Below, one piece after another: positions 1 through 10,391 of a stretch of DNA of 64,000 nt. The DNA lies in contig CAJXLK010000007.1 of the NCBI GenBank assembly GCA_913055635.1, positions 51,846 through 115,845 of the forward strand. The letters run 5' to 3'. The position numbers and the translations under genes are program-made. Below the pieces are notes generated by a model. It was not told where the DNA came from. It ran no database searches and was given only the letters and a program-made list of their open reading frames with translations. The DNA comes from an uncultured Bacteroidota bacterium (GTDB lineage: Bacteria; Bacteroidota; Bacteroidia; Bacteroidales; UBA12077). Within the stretch, counting starts at the first letter, position 1. Every line of letters begins with the position of its first letter.

Positions 1-312
1 ATTCTCCACGACAAGGACATCAACCGGATATCCAGGGTACTGGGCATCAAACCGGCCCAATTTACCGATCGGTACCTGAAAACAGACGAGGAGGGGGATT
101 ATGTCTTCCATCAAGCCCCCTGCCCTTTTCTGATGCCCGATCATTATTGCAGCATATACCCCCAAAGGCCCCGATCATGCAGGGAATATCCCTACACCGA
201 CCGGCGCGACTTCCACAAAACCCTCTCCTTCCTGATCAGGGACACCTATATCTGCCCGGCCGTTTTTTACATAGTTGAACAGCTAAAAATACGCCTGAAA
301 AATAACCTTTAA
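1..312 (+). CDS. YkgJ-like cysteine-cluster protein, C-terminal part
   Basis: The reading frame is open from the first base and stops at 310-312, so only the last 103 residues are present and the start lies outside the window. Four cysteines remain in the pattern PCPFL, YCSIYP, SCREYP and, later, YICPAV. This is the C-terminal part of the YkgJ/FliB family of Cys-rich proteins thought to bind zinc or an Fe-S centre. The function is not known beyond that. The protein is soluble, with no signal or membrane segment in the visible part. It is convergent with the exbD operon. Confidence 0.8.
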   Translation: MLHDKDINRISRVLGIKPAQFTDRYLKTDEEGDYVFHQAPCPFLMPDHYCSIYPQRPRSCREYPYTDRRDFHKTLSFLIRDTYICPAVFYIVEQLKIRLKNNL

Positions 313-393
313 TTTCCCCGCTTTACCCTTCATTCCAGTTTGTCATCGCCGCAGGCAAAAAGACAAACAAAAGCCCCATGCAAACACTTCACC

Positions 394-429
394 AAAAAAA
401 ATTGCCCCGGATGATCGGATCCAGGGCAA
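394..429 (-). terminator. Rho-independent terminator of the exbB/exbD operon
   Basis: Read on the minus strand, a stem with TTGCCC and GGGCAA outer arms and a second GGAT/ATCC pairing is followed by eight T. It lies 37 bases after the stop of the last exbD gene and closes that operon. Confidence 0.8.
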
Positions 430-466
430 CCTTAATGGGTATGGGTTATGTAAAGTCGAAGGCCGG

Positions 467-940
467 CTAATAGACCTGTTTGACTTCACGCGCCGAATAA
501 TTGATCTTCAGGGCACTTGCTTTGCGCAGTGCCAGTTTGACATCGGTGACAACCCCCATTTTGGTGTCCTCATCCACTTTTAGGGAGGTTGTCATCTTGG
601 GTCTTTCGCTTTCGTCCAGCTGCTTGCGTTCGGTGGCAATGTAATCCCGGATATCATCTACCTTGGCAAACGAATCGTTGAGCTGGATACGGGGCTCCGT
701 ACCATAGAGATCCTGGAATTGGCGCTTGGGCTTGCCAATATAAATATAGCTTACCAGGTCTTTGCGCTCAAGTTTTTTCACCTCGGTAGCGCCCGGCACT
801 TTATTTTCCACCATCAGTTGTGTCTCCCGGATGGTTGTACTCACCATGAAGAAAAAGATGAGCATGAAAATAATGTCCGGCAAAGAAGCTGTGGATATCT
901 GAGGGATCTCTTTTTTTCCCTCTTTTCTGAATTTAGCCAT
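467..940 (-). CDS. exbD: ExbD/TolR-family biopolymer transport protein (second copy)
   Basis: This 157-residue protein has a short basic N-terminus (MAKFRKEGKKEIPQI), one membrane segment at about 20-40 (DIIFMLIFFFMVSTT, with the conserved Asp that carries protons in ExbD/TolR) and a periplasmic domain. ExbD works with an ExbB/TolQ ring to pass proton-motive force to TonB or a similar periplasmic partner. It starts one base after the stop of the first exbD gene. Two different ExbD paralogues in one operon are usual in Bacteroidetes; they may form a heteromeric pair. Confidence 0.9.
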   Translation of the reverse strand: MAKFRKEGKKEIPQISTASLPDIIFMLIFFFMVSTTIRETQLMVENKVPGATEVKKLERKDLVSYIYIGKPKRQFQDLYGTEPRIQLNDSFAKVDDIRDYIATERKQLDESERPKMTTSLKVDEDTKMGVVTDVKLALRKASALKINYSAREVKQVY

Positions 941-941
941 A

Positions 942-1523
942 TTAATTACCTCCGACGTTTTTAGGTTCAGCCTCTGAGATGATCATGGGATAAATCTCAT
1001 CGATTGCATCCTTTCGCTCCTCATTCAACTTCTTATAGTGCTTGCCGAACTTCTGCATGGCCAAATCGTCGTGGAGTTCATTGTAGGCAGCAGTAAGCTC
1101 GTTTTGCACTTTAATATACATTTCGTAAGAAGTACCGCGGTCGTTCTGCAGAGAAATAATCCCCTTGGTGGTTTCGGTCTGGCCGAAGAAAGGCACCTCC
1201 TTGACCTTCATCTCAGGCAGATCTTCTTTATTCCGGGGGTTGGCAATGAATTCCTTTGCGTTTTCACGCAAATTACTAATATCCATTGGCTCACCTTCCA
1301 CCAGAAGCTGGTCATTGGAATTAATCAGCACCTCAAAGACATTCCGTTCCTTAATCTGCTTATCCTGCTGTTGGCGTTGCTGCTGCTCATCGGGAATGGG
1401 CGGCAGCTTTCTCATAATCCCGGTATCCACATCAAAGGTAGTGGCCACCAGGAAAAAGATCAGCAGCAAGAAAGCAATGTCTGCCATTGGGGCTGCATTA
1501 AATTCACCGCTAGGTCTTGCCAT
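942..1523 (-). CDS. exbD: ExbD/TolR-family biopolymer transport protein (first copy)
   Basis: The protein has 193 residues, with a short cytoplasmic N-terminus, one membrane segment at about 12-30 (PMADIAFLLLIFFLVATTF, again with the proton-carrying Asp) and a longer, charged periplasmic part than its paralogue. It is the partner of the ExbB-like protein encoded upstream and supplies energy to TonB-type outer-membrane transport. It is the third gene of a four-gene minus-strand operon. Confidence 0.9.
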   Translation of the reverse strand: MARPSGEFNAAPMADIAFLLLIFFLVATTFDVDTGIMRKLPPIPDEQQQRQQQDKQIKERNVFEVLINSNDQLLVEGEPMDISNLRENAKEFIANPRNKEDLPEMKVKEVPFFGQTETTKGIISLQNDRGTSYEMYIKVQNELTAAYNELHDDLAMQKFGKHYKKLNEERKDAIDEIYPMIISEAEPKNVGGN

Positions 1524-1594
1524 AATTTTATTATTTTAGGATTTCCCTGATGAGGCATCTGTTGGTAAAACGGATACCTCACCCGATATATTTT

Positions 1595-2014
1595 CTACTT
1601 GAATGATTTAGAAATCTCCGTGAACAGAATGGAAACCAGCCCGATGCCTACCAACAGGTACATGGTAATCAAACCGGTGCCCACTCTTTTCAGCACTGGT
1701 GGCACATTGTCAGGATTGGGGGTTGGGAAACTCAACGGTTCGGACGAGGCCAATCCATAGGCAATCAGTACCACAATCACCAGGGAGAGGATGCCAATGA
1801 GGGTCCCCTTGCCCCGTTTGGGTTGGGCAATAATCTGGGCCAACGGGAAAAGCAATGCCATGGCAGCGGCAATCACGGCCAGAATAGCGCCCCAGATCAG
1901 AATGTGATCGGTATAGATGGGTTCGCCACCAGCCATTTCACCGCCGGCATAATACATAATCCCGAGGATAACCGATACTGCCCCCAGTATAATGATGATA
2001 ATTCTTTTCAGCAT
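1595..2014 (-). CDS. Small membrane protein between exbB and exbD
   Basis: This 139-residue protein has about four hydrophobic segments (near residues 3-20, 38-58, 70-90 and 112-135) with a basic loop at KRGKG. I do not recognise a named domain. A small integral membrane protein at this position between ExbB and two ExbD genes is a recurrent Bacteroidetes arrangement, so it is probably an accessory subunit of that energy-transfer complex; this is inferred from context only. Confidence 0.75.
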   Translation of the reverse strand: MLKRIIIIILGAVSVILGIMYYAGGEMAGGEPIYTDHILIWGAILAVIAAAMALLFPLAQIIAQPKRGKGTLIGILSLVIVVLIAYGLASSEPLSFPTPNPDNVPPVLKRVGTGLITMYLLVGIGLVSILFTEISKSFK

Positions 2015-2041
2015 AACTTGATCGATTTAAAGTTTCTTGTA

Positions 2042-2869
2042 CTATTTATTCTTTCTTCCGTACTTGTAGATCAGGTCAACCAGGGAGATGGAGGCATCTT
2101 CCATGTCGTTGACGATGCTGTCGATCTTGGAGACAATATAGTTATAGAACAGCTGAAGGATTACAGCTACGATCAAACCGGAAGCAGTAGTAATCAGAGC
2201 CACACTAATACCACCGGCCACAACCGAGGGCGAAATGGTTCCGGCTGCCTCAATGTTTTCAAAGGCCTGAATCATACCGATAACAGTACCAAGGAAACCG
2301 AGCATTGGGGCAATGGCAATGAAAAGAGAAATCCAGGTCAATCCCTGTTCAAGCAATCCGGCCTGAACACTGCCATAGGAAACGACCGATTTTTCAGCGA
2401 CATCCACGCCTTCATCGGCCCGGTCCAAACCCTGATAGAAGATCGAAGCCACCGGCCCGCGGGTGTTGCGGCAAACTTCCTTGGCCGATTCAATACCGCC
2501 TTCTTCCAGGGCATCTTCAACCTTCTTGAGGAGCTTATTGGTATTGGTGGTTGAAAGATTCAAATAAATGATCCTTTCAATGGAAACAGCTAAACCAAAG
2601 ATCAATGACAGGAGTACCACGCCCATAAAAGCAGGACCACCATCAATAAACTTCTGCTTTACCTGTTTGTGCAGGGAACTGGTTTGTGCTGCTTCCTCTT
2701 CTTCTGCTGCAGCAGCGGTCGTATCAGCAGCAGCTGTATCCGCTGCAGCCATCGCTGTGTCTTGCTGTACAGTGGTGTCGGCTTGTCCTTCCTCTTGAGC
2801 CACAGTAAATGCAGTGGTGCCCAAGATTACTAATCCGATTACTGCGATAGTTGTGAATAATCTTTTCAT
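2042..2869 (-). CDS. exbB: MotA/TolQ/ExbB proton channel family protein
   Basis: The protein has 275 residues. It begins with a signal-like segment (residues 1-24), then an Ala/Asp/Thr/Glu-rich low-complexity stretch (about 25-65), then three membrane segments typical of ExbB/TolQ. The last two frame the conserved region IAPMLGFLGTVIGMIQAF and the Gly/Thr-rich segment near GGISVALITTASGL. It forms the proton-driven stator with ExbD. It heads the operon exbB - small membrane protein - exbD - exbD. The acidic N-terminal extension is typical of Bacteroidetes members rather than of E. coli ExbB. Confidence 0.92.
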   Translation of the reverse strand: MKRLFTTIAVIGLVILGTTAFTVAQEEGQADTTVQQDTAMAAADTAAADTTAAAAEEEEAAQTSSLHKQVKQKFIDGGPAFMGVVLLSLIFGLAVSIERIIYLNLSTTNTNKLLKKVEDALEEGGIESAKEVCRNTRGPVASIFYQGLDRADEGVDVAEKSVVSYGSVQAGLLEQGLTWISLFIAIAPMLGFLGTVIGMIQAFENIEAAGTISPSVVAGGISVALITTASGLIVAVILQLFYNYIVSKIDSIVNDMEDASISLVDLIYKYGRKNK

Positions 2870-2947
2870 GGTTTGTCTTCTGTTTTGATTAATGAATTGT
2901 TGGTTAAAAGTACTAAAAAATTTCGATTTCCAATTTTTAATCTCCGG

Positions 2948-3035
2948 CGGAGAAGGAGGGATTCGAACCCTCGTGGCGCTTGTGGCGCCAACACGCTTTC
3001 CAGGCGTGCGCCTTCGGCCGCTCGGCCACTTCTCC
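2948..3035 (-). tRNA. tRNA-Ser (anticodon GGA)
   Basis: The minus strand folds as a class II tRNA with a long variable arm: acceptor GGAGAAG/CTTCTCC, anticodon loop CTGGAAA, T-arm GGTTCGAATCC and discriminator G. The anticodon GGA reads UCC/UCU serine codons. CCA is not encoded. Confidence 0.96.
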
Positions 3036-3095
3036 GTAAATTCTTGCCGTTAATTTTGCGGCACAAATTACAAAAAATTATAATTCATAAAATAT

Positions 3096-4133
3096 TTAGC
3101 TGCTAATTTCTCCCCGCAGGGAAAACTCCATGTTTTTGTGAATCCGTTGGCTATCAAGGCCCAACCCTAAAAGGAACATCAATTTGGTTAAACCCGCCTC
3201 GGTGGTCAGGTCATATCCGCCCATGACACCAGCATCCAATAACCTGCGGCCGTTTTCATAGGCAGTCATATCTACCTTACCGGCAAGACATTGGGTGATG
3301 TTCACCACCACTTTCCCATGTTTTACAGCATCCTGAATCTCCCGGATAAACCAGTCTTCGGTGGTGGCATTGCCCGAACCATAGGTTTCTAAAATGATGC
3401 CTCGTGCCTTATCATCCCGGGTGACCGCTTTCACCATATTTTCGCTGATGCCCGGGAACAGTTTCAAGACCGCAATATCGGTCTCCAGTCTCTGATGGAT
3501 GTGCAAAGAACGGAGGGTAGTGGGATAACGGATGGCCTGATGATTGTATTTGATGTTGATCCCGATGTCAGCCAGGGCAGGATAATTGGGCGAAGAAAAA
3601 GCATTGAAATGCTCGGAGCTGGTCTTGGTGGTTCGGTTTCCCCGGTAAAGCCGATTTTCAAAGTAGAGGGCCACTTCCGGTACAAGGGGTTGACCATCCC
3701 TATGGGCCGCGGCAATTTCAATGGCGGTAATCAGATTCTCCTTGCCATCGGTCCGCAAAGTTCCAATGGGCAGCTGACTGCCCGTCAAAATAACCGGCTT
3801 TTGCAGGTTCTCCAGCATAAAACTAAGGGCCGAAGCCGTATAGGCCATTGTATCAGTGCCATGCAAGACAATGAAACCATCATAATCCAGATAATGCTTC
3901 TCAATGAGGGTGGCCAGCTTCACCCAAAATTCAGGAGTCACATCCGATGAGTCAATCAAAGGAGAAAAAGCAATGGCATCAATGGTGGAACCAAAACTTT
4001 TAATTTCGGGAACCTGATCCTGAATGTGGGAAAAATCAAAAGGATGCAGGGCATTCGTTCCCGGATCACGCACCATACCAATGGTGCCACCTGTATAAAT
4101 GATCAGTATAGCCATTTCCCCTTGTGAATCCAT
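3096..4133 (-). CDS. ansA: Type I (cytoplasmic) L-asparaginase
   Basis: The protein has 345 residues and no signal peptide. It hydrolyses L-asparagine to aspartate and ammonia. The N-terminal catalytic loop YTGGTIGM carries the nucleophilic threonine (about residue 14), and the second catalytic motif HGTDTMAYTAS is near residue 90. Length agrees with E. coli AnsA (338). The ATG start overlaps the TatD stop in a TGATG, so the two genes are translationally coupled. It could instead be an asparaginase-like glutaminase, but the AnsA assignment is favoured. Confidence 0.92.
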   Translation of the reverse strand: MDSQGEMAILIIYTGGTIGMVRDPGTNALHPFDFSHIQDQVPEIKSFGSTIDAIAFSPLIDSSDVTPEFWVKLATLIEKHYLDYDGFIVLHGTDTMAYTASALSFMLENLQKPVILTGSQLPIGTLRTDGKENLITAIEIAAAHRDGQPLVPEVALYFENRLYRGNRTTKTSSEHFNAFSSPNYPALADIGINIKYNHQAIRYPTTLRSLHIHQRLETDIAVLKLFPGISENMVKAVTRDDKARGIILETYGSGNATTEDWFIREIQDAVKHGKVVVNITQCLAGKVDMTAYENGRRLLDAGVMGGYDLTTEAGLTKLMFLLGLGLDSQRIHKNMEFSLRGEISS

Positions 4134-4900
4134 CAATCTAAAAAAATATCCATTGCATTTTGTGTGGTGATCGCTGCCACCTGCTCGGGATCCATATTTT
4201 TTAGATGGGCAATTTTTTCACACACATACCGGACATAGGCACTTTCATTGCGTCGCCCGCGCCTGGGTTCAGGGGCCAGAAAGGGGGCATCGGTCTCGAC
4301 CACCAGGTGGCCGACGTCAATCTCGCGAACCACTTCATCCAGGCTCGAGTTCTTAAAGGTCACAATCCCGTTGATCCCGATCTTAAAACCCCTATCTATA
4401 ATATAGCGGGCCTGATCCAAATGGCCGGCAAAACTATGGAAGATGCCATAGAGGCTCCCATCGTTGACCTGTTCAATGACCTGAAAAATCTCATCAAAGG
4501 AATCCCGTGAATGAATAACAATGGGCATCTGCTTCTGCATGGCCCAGTGAAGCTGCCGCTTAAAAGCCTCTTGCTGATGCCCGGCATAGGTCTTATCCCA
4601 GTACAGATCAATCCCGATCTCGCCAATGGCAGCAAAGGAACGCTTATCAAGCCATTGTTTAACCGTGGCCAGTTCCTGCTCATAATCCTCGTTCACCGAT
4701 GTGGGGTGCAATCCCATCATCGGTTTGCAATAATCGGGATAAGCCCCGGCCAGATTCAACAAATCATCGATGCTGCCCGAATCGATGTTGGGCAGGTAAA
4801 TCCGGCTAACCCCATTTTTCCTGGCATTTTCAATCACCTGGGTGCGGTCGGATAAAAAATCGTCCAGGTATATATGAGCATGAGAGTCAATTAATTCCAT
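4133..4900 (-). CDS. tatD: TatD-family metal-dependent hydrolase
   Basis: This TIM-barrel amidohydrolase-like nuclease has 255 residues. Metal ligands are seen in the N-terminal ELIDSHAHIYL, in GEIGIDLYW, in the HSR of VIHSRDSF, in FHSFAG and in VVETDAPFL. TatD proteins are Mg-dependent 3'-5' DNases or DNA-quality-control enzymes. A longer open frame reaches 4969, but it runs through the gdhA terminator (4953-4982), so the ATG at 4900, preceded by AAGG, is chosen. It is coupled to ansA. Confidence 0.9.
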   Translation of the reverse strand: MELIDSHAHIYLDDFLSDRTQVIENARKNGVSRIYLPNIDSGSIDDLLNLAGAYPDYCKPMMGLHPTSVNEDYEQELATVKQWLDKRSFAAIGEIGIDLYWDKTYAGHQQEAFKRQLHWAMQKQMPIVIHSRDSFDEIFQVIEQVNDGSLYGIFHSFAGHLDQARYIIDRGFKIGINGIVTFKNSSLDEVVREIDVGHLVVETDAPFLAPEPRRGRRNESAYVRYVCEKIAHLKNMDPEQVAAITTQNAMDIFLD

Positions 4901-4952
4901 ACAATCGCCTTGCTTCATTCCCAGGTGCAAACTTGCTAAAAAATCAACAAAT

Positions 4953-4982
4953 AAAAAAGAGGGGTTCAAAAACCCCTCCTTT
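4953..4982 (-). terminator. Rho-independent terminator of gdhA
   Basis: On the minus strand GAGGGGTT and AACCCCTC pair around a short loop and are followed by six T. It lies 24 bases after the gdhA stop and before the tatD start, separating the two transcripts. Confidence 0.88.
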
Positions 4983-5005
4983 TAAGCCCATAAAACTAAA
5001 ATCGT

Positions 5006-6403
<1,398 letters not shown>

Positions 6404-6551
6404 CTAAAATTTTGTAACCGTAAAACAATTTTCCCGGCTGGATAAAAAACACAAAATCAGCCATCCCCACTCCATTGCGATTAGCTTCTGTTTATAAAGG
6501 AAATGGCCAAGACAAAACTTATTTATGTTGTGCAACATTTTATGAAAATTG

Positions 6552-7676
6552 TCATTGCTGGTAGAACAACAATTTGTATAGATTCCCTGGCAGGCACCGT
6601 ACAAGTCCCTTCAACTCCAGATCAAGCAAAAGGGGAGAAACCTGGCTCACCGGCCGATGACAAAGCTGACCGATTTGATCAATGGAAAGTTCCCCGTGAT
6701 TTTTCAACAGGTCAATGATCTGGCGGTTTTCCTCGTTGAGGTGATCAAAAAGCTGGCGTTGGATGAGCCTGTGCTTCTGCCGGGTGACTTCCCAACCCAT
6801 AATATATTGGAGATCGCCGGCACCTTCAATCAATAAAGCCTTATTGGTCTTGATCAGCTGATTGCATCCTTTCGAGTGCAAATCATCCACCCTTCCGGGA
6901 AAAGCAAACACATCGCGGTTATAGGAATTGGCAATATCGGCGGTGATCAAAGCCCCGCCTTTTTCACCCGACTCGACCACCACCGTGGCATCACATAACC
7001 CGGCGATGATCCGGTTGCGGCTGATGAAATTGCCCCGAATGAACGGGGTTTGGGTCGAAAATTCACTGATCAGCGCCCCGTTTTGCACAATTTCCGCAGC
7101 AGTCTTACGGTGAACCGAGGGATAAATTGTATCCATCCCGTGCCCCAAAACCGCTACAGTCGGAATATGGCGGGTCAAAGCCACCCTGTGGGCACAGATG
7201 TCAATGCCGTAAGCCAGACCGCTGACAATAACCAGGTCTGAATGAGTCCCGCCCAAATCTTCTACCAGTCGCCGACAATTTTCGAGGCCCTGGGCTGTGG
7301 CTTTTCGGGTCCCTACAATACTTAGCATCTTACCTCGCTCGATATCCACATTCCCCTTCATATACAACAATACCGGGGCATCCTCGCAATTTCTCAACCG
7401 CCCCGGATAATCATTGTCCTGGTAAAAAACCGGCCTTATTCCGTAACGCGCCATAAAATCCATCTCCTGATCCACCCGCTTAAAAAGCGCTTTATCTCTT
7501 ATGGCATCAACAATGTGGCTTCCCAAACCCGGTATCTTTAACAACGGCCCCCTGCCCTGCCTGAATACCGCTTCCGCACTGCCCGCATAATCCACCAATC
7601 GGCGCGCCAATACCGGCCCGATATGAGAAATCATGCTCAGGGCAATTTTATAATACATCTTATCGTTATGCTTCAT
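6552..7676 (-). CDS. dprA: DNA-processing protein DprA (Smf)
   Basis: The protein has 374 residues. An N-terminal HhH/SAM-like region (1-60, IPGLGSHIVDAI) is followed by the Rossmann-like DprA domain with VGTRKAT, VSGLAYGIDICAH, VLGHGMD and SRNRIIAGL, and then a C-terminal winged-helix-like segment (about 310-374). DprA loads RecA on incoming single-stranded DNA during natural transformation. It is divergent from rpoD; the 279 bases between them must hold both promoters. Confidence 0.94.
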   Translation of the reverse strand: MKHNDKMYYKIALSMISHIGPVLARRLVDYAGSAEAVFRQGRGPLLKIPGLGSHIVDAIRDKALFKRVDQEMDFMARYGIRPVFYQDNDYPGRLRNCEDAPVLLYMKGNVDIERGKMLSIVGTRKATAQGLENCRRLVEDLGGTHSDLVIVSGLAYGIDICAHRVALTRHIPTVAVLGHGMDTIYPSVHRKTAAEIVQNGALISEFSTQTPFIRGNFISRNRIIAGLCDATVVVESGEKGGALITADIANSYNRDVFAFPGRVDDLHSKGCNQLIKTNKALLIEGAGDLQYIMGWEVTRQKHRLIQRQLFDHLNEENRQIIDLLKNHGELSIDQIGQLCHRPVSQVSPLLLDLELKGLVRCLPGNLYKLLFYQQ

Positions 7677-7955
7677 CGGAAAGCCAGGGTGGTTTGCCCT
7701 AAAGTTTTAGGCTGAAAATTTTATGTTCAACAATATACAACTTTATGCGTTACTTTTCGTAGCGTTGAACCACCCTTCTGAAGATAACATTTTTCCAGAA
7801 AAAATTCAAAAAATTAAAAAGGTAGGCCTCAAAAGTGTTAAAAACAAGAGTGGCATAATAATAAAAAATTTCATTACTTTGTAAAATTTGCATTAATTTT
7901 TCGCGTTATCATAAAGAGTTAATTATTTGGAACTTAGAAAAAACCAGATGCCGAG

Positions 7956-8816
7956 ATGAGACAATTAAAGATCACTAAATCAATTACCAACAGAGATAGT
8001 TCATCCCTGGAGAAGTATTTGCAGGAAGTTGGCAAAGAGGAGCTGCTGACCCCGGACGAAGAAGTAGAGCTGGCCCAGCGGATCAAAAAGGGAGACAAAG
8101 CGGCGTTAGAAAAGTTAACCAGGGCTAACCTTCGGTTTGTAATTTCGGTAGCCAAACAATATCAATTTCAGGGCCTCAGCCTGCCTGACCTGATCAATGA
8201 AGGCAATCTCGGACTGATCAAAGCAGCAGAGCGTTTTGATGAAACCAAAGGATTTAAATTCATCTCCTATGCCGTTTGGTGGATTCGCCAGTCCATTCTC
8301 CAAGCCATTGCTGAACAATCAAGGGTAGTAAGGCTGCCGCTGAACAAAGTCGGCTCGATCAATAAACTGCATAAGGCCTATTCCAAACTGGAGCAGGAAA
8401 ACGATCGCACCCCTACTTCCGAGGAACTGGCTGAAATGGTTGACCTGCCCAAGGAAAAAGTGGAAAAGACCCTTCAGCTCTCGGGCAAACCCCTTTCAAT
8501 GGATGCCCCTTTTGATGATGACGAAGACGGCAGCCTGCTGGATGTGATGGAAAACCAGGATGCACCAGATGCCGACGGAACCCTGATGAACGAATCGCTG
8601 AGCCGCGAGATTGAAAGGACCCTGAGCGTACTCCCGGAAAAAGAGAAAGCCGTGATTAAGTATTTCTTTGGCCTGGGCGTGGGTGAAATGTCGCTGGAAG
8701 AAATCGGCCAGAAGTTAAACCTGACCCGTGAAAGGGTTCGCCAAATCAAAGAAAAAGGCATCAGAAGGCTGCGGCATTCCTCCAAAAACAAATTGCTGAA
8801 AAAGTACCTGGGCTAA
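7956..8816 (+). CDS. rpoD: Primary sigma factor RpoD/SigA
   Basis: The protein has 286 residues. It contains region 1.2 ([20 protein letters not shown]), region 2 with the -10 recognition helix ([19 protein letters not shown]), region 3 ([11 protein letters not shown]) and region 4 with the helix-turn-helix near [18 protein letters not shown]. It lacks region 1.1 and the large non-conserved insert, as is standard for the Bacteroidetes housekeeping sigma factor, which reads -33 TTTG / -7 TAnnTTTG promoters. A strong terminator follows. Confidence 0.96.
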   Translation: MRQLKITKSITNRDSSSLEKYLQEVGKEELLTPDEEVELAQRIKKGDKAALEKLTRANLRFVISVAKQYQFQGLSLPDLINEGNLGLIKAAERFDETKGFKFISYAVWWIRQSILQAIAEQSRVVRLPLNKVGSINKLHKAYSKLEQENDRTPTSEELAEMVDLPKEKVEKTLQLSGKPLSMDAPFDDDEDGSLLDVMENQDAPDADGTLMNESLSREIERTLSVLPEKEKAVIKYFFGLGVGEMSLEEIGQKLNLTRERVRQIKEKGIRRLRHSSKNKLLKKYLG

Positions 8817-8864
8817 ACCAATCCAGTTTTTACGTTTTGCCATCCGAGTTAAGAATATCGCTCT

Positions 8865-8892
8865 AACCGCCTTTTCAAAGGCGGTTTTTTTT
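8865..8892 (+). terminator. Rho-independent terminator of rpoD
   Basis: A perfect ten-base stem AACCGCCTTT / AAAGGCGGTT with a two-base loop is followed by a run of T. It begins 49 bases after the rpoD stop. Confidence 0.93.
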
Positions 8893-9068
8893 GGTTTTCC
8901 GCTTATTGTCTTTTCTGGCCCCGAGAAGAGCGGAAAAAGTGAAGGCTGGGGTTCGGGCCACCCTTTTGGTTTTCTGCCAATGGCCACGGGGTTGTCTGGT
9001 GAAACAGCCTGCATCAACCATCATTTGACGAATAACCCATCATTTTTATTAATTTTTGGTCAAAAAAC

Positions 9069-10391
9069 ATGGAACCCGGAAAAGTCGCGATCATGCACCA
9101 CCACCTCCACCCAGGAGGCGTAACCCGGATCATCGACTCACAGGTCAAAAGCCTCTCGCAGGATCACCCCAACATTCGCCTGCGGGTGGTATGTGGCCAA
9201 ACCGATGATCCGTACCGCTACAAAGAACAGGGTGTAGAGGTGATCGTTCATGAAGAGCTGAATTACCTGTTTGACGAGCATCCTTCACCAGCAAAAATAA
9301 ATACGGCTATTGCCCGCCTGAACGATTTTTTGAAGGAATTGCTGGATGAGGATGAAATCATCCATTTTCACAACCTGAACCTCGGGAAAAATCCATTGGT
9401 CACCTACAGCCTTTACCGGCTGGCCGAAGAAGGCAGGCTGGTGCTTAACCACGCCCATGATTTTGCCGAAGACCGCCCGGCAAATATGGCCTTCCTCGAA
9501 TATATCCTGCGCGATGGCCTGCATATGGAACCCTCCATGGTAATGTATCCGCGTAACCTGGAAAACTACCATTTTGCCGTCATCAACAGTGGCGACCAAC
9601 AACGGCTGTTAAACCAGGGCATCGATGAGGGCCACATTGCTCTGCTGCCCAACCCGGTGTCGGTTCCCAATACCCAATCCCTGCCCGATAAAACCTCCTG
9701 CAAGAAAAAAATCACCGCCACCTTTTCCCTCGACCCCCAAACCAAAATCGTCACTTACCCGGTCCGCGTGATCCGAAGAAAAAACATCGGCGAGTTGATC
9801 CTCCTCTCTGAACTCTTTCGCTCATCAGCGGTATTTTTGGTAACCCTGGCCCCCAAAAATCCCCTTGAACTGGAACATTACAACCAGTGGAAAACATTTT
9901 GCCAGGAAAACCACCTGAACAACGTCCTGTTTGAAGCCGGTGAAAAAATAGATTTTCCCCGGCTGGTTAAAGGCTCGGATCTTTGCATCACCACCAGCAT
10001 CCGCGAAGGATTTGGAATGACCTATATGGAACCCTGGCTGTACCATACCCCGGTTGTGGGACGAAAAATCGATTACATCACCCGCGATTTCCTGCAAACA
10101 GGAATGGTATTTCCCGGATTGTATAACCAAATCATCATTCCCGGAAGAGACAGCGATTTCAAAGATCTTCCCGTTCAGGACCAGATGTACGAGATCCTTA
10201 AAATCTCACATGATACAAAACGACAGGAAGAGCTTTTCAGGATCAACCCGGCCCTGCATCAATTACTGGAGACAGTTGACCCCCAGACCATCGAAGACAA
10301 CATCCATCGAATCGTTCAATATTATTCGCTTGAGACTTATGGAAAAAAGCTCGTGGAAACCTATCGAAGACTATCTCAATCAGTTGGATGA
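9069..10391 (+). CDS. GT-B glycosyltransferase, family 4-like
   Basis: This 440-residue protein has the two-domain GT-B form: N-terminal MHHHLHPGGVTRII, then C-terminal donor-binding motifs PVRVIRRKNIGELI and the E-x7-E-like loop TSIREGFGMTYMEPWLYHTPVVG. No signal or membrane segment is seen. It is the first gene of a cluster with a HAD phosphatase, a GpgS-like glycosyltransferase and a GH13_18 phosphorylase. By context it may add a second sugar to glucosylglycerate, as MggA does in mannosylglucosylglycerate synthesis; that is inference. Confidence 0.85.
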   Translation: MEPGKVAIMHHHLHPGGVTRIIDSQVKSLSQDHPNIRLRVVCGQTDDPYRYKEQGVEVIVHEELNYLFDEHPSPAKINTAIARLNDFLKELLDEDEIIHFHNLNLGKNPLVTYSLYRLAEEGRLVLNHAHDFAEDRPANMAFLEYILRDGLHMEPSMVMYPRNLENYHFAVINSGDQQRLLNQGIDEGHIALLPNPVSVPNTQSLPDKTSCKKKITATFSLDPQTKIVTYPVRVIRRKNIGELILLSELFRSSAVFLVTLAPKNPLELEHYNQWKTFCQENHLNNVLFEAGEKIDFPRLVKGSDLCITTSIREGFGMTYMEPWLYHTPVVGRKIDYITRDFLQTGMVFPGLYNQIIIPGRDSDFKDLPVQDQMYEILKISHDTKRQEELFRINPALHQLLETVDPQTIEDNIHRIVQYYSLETYGKKLVETYRRLSQSVG

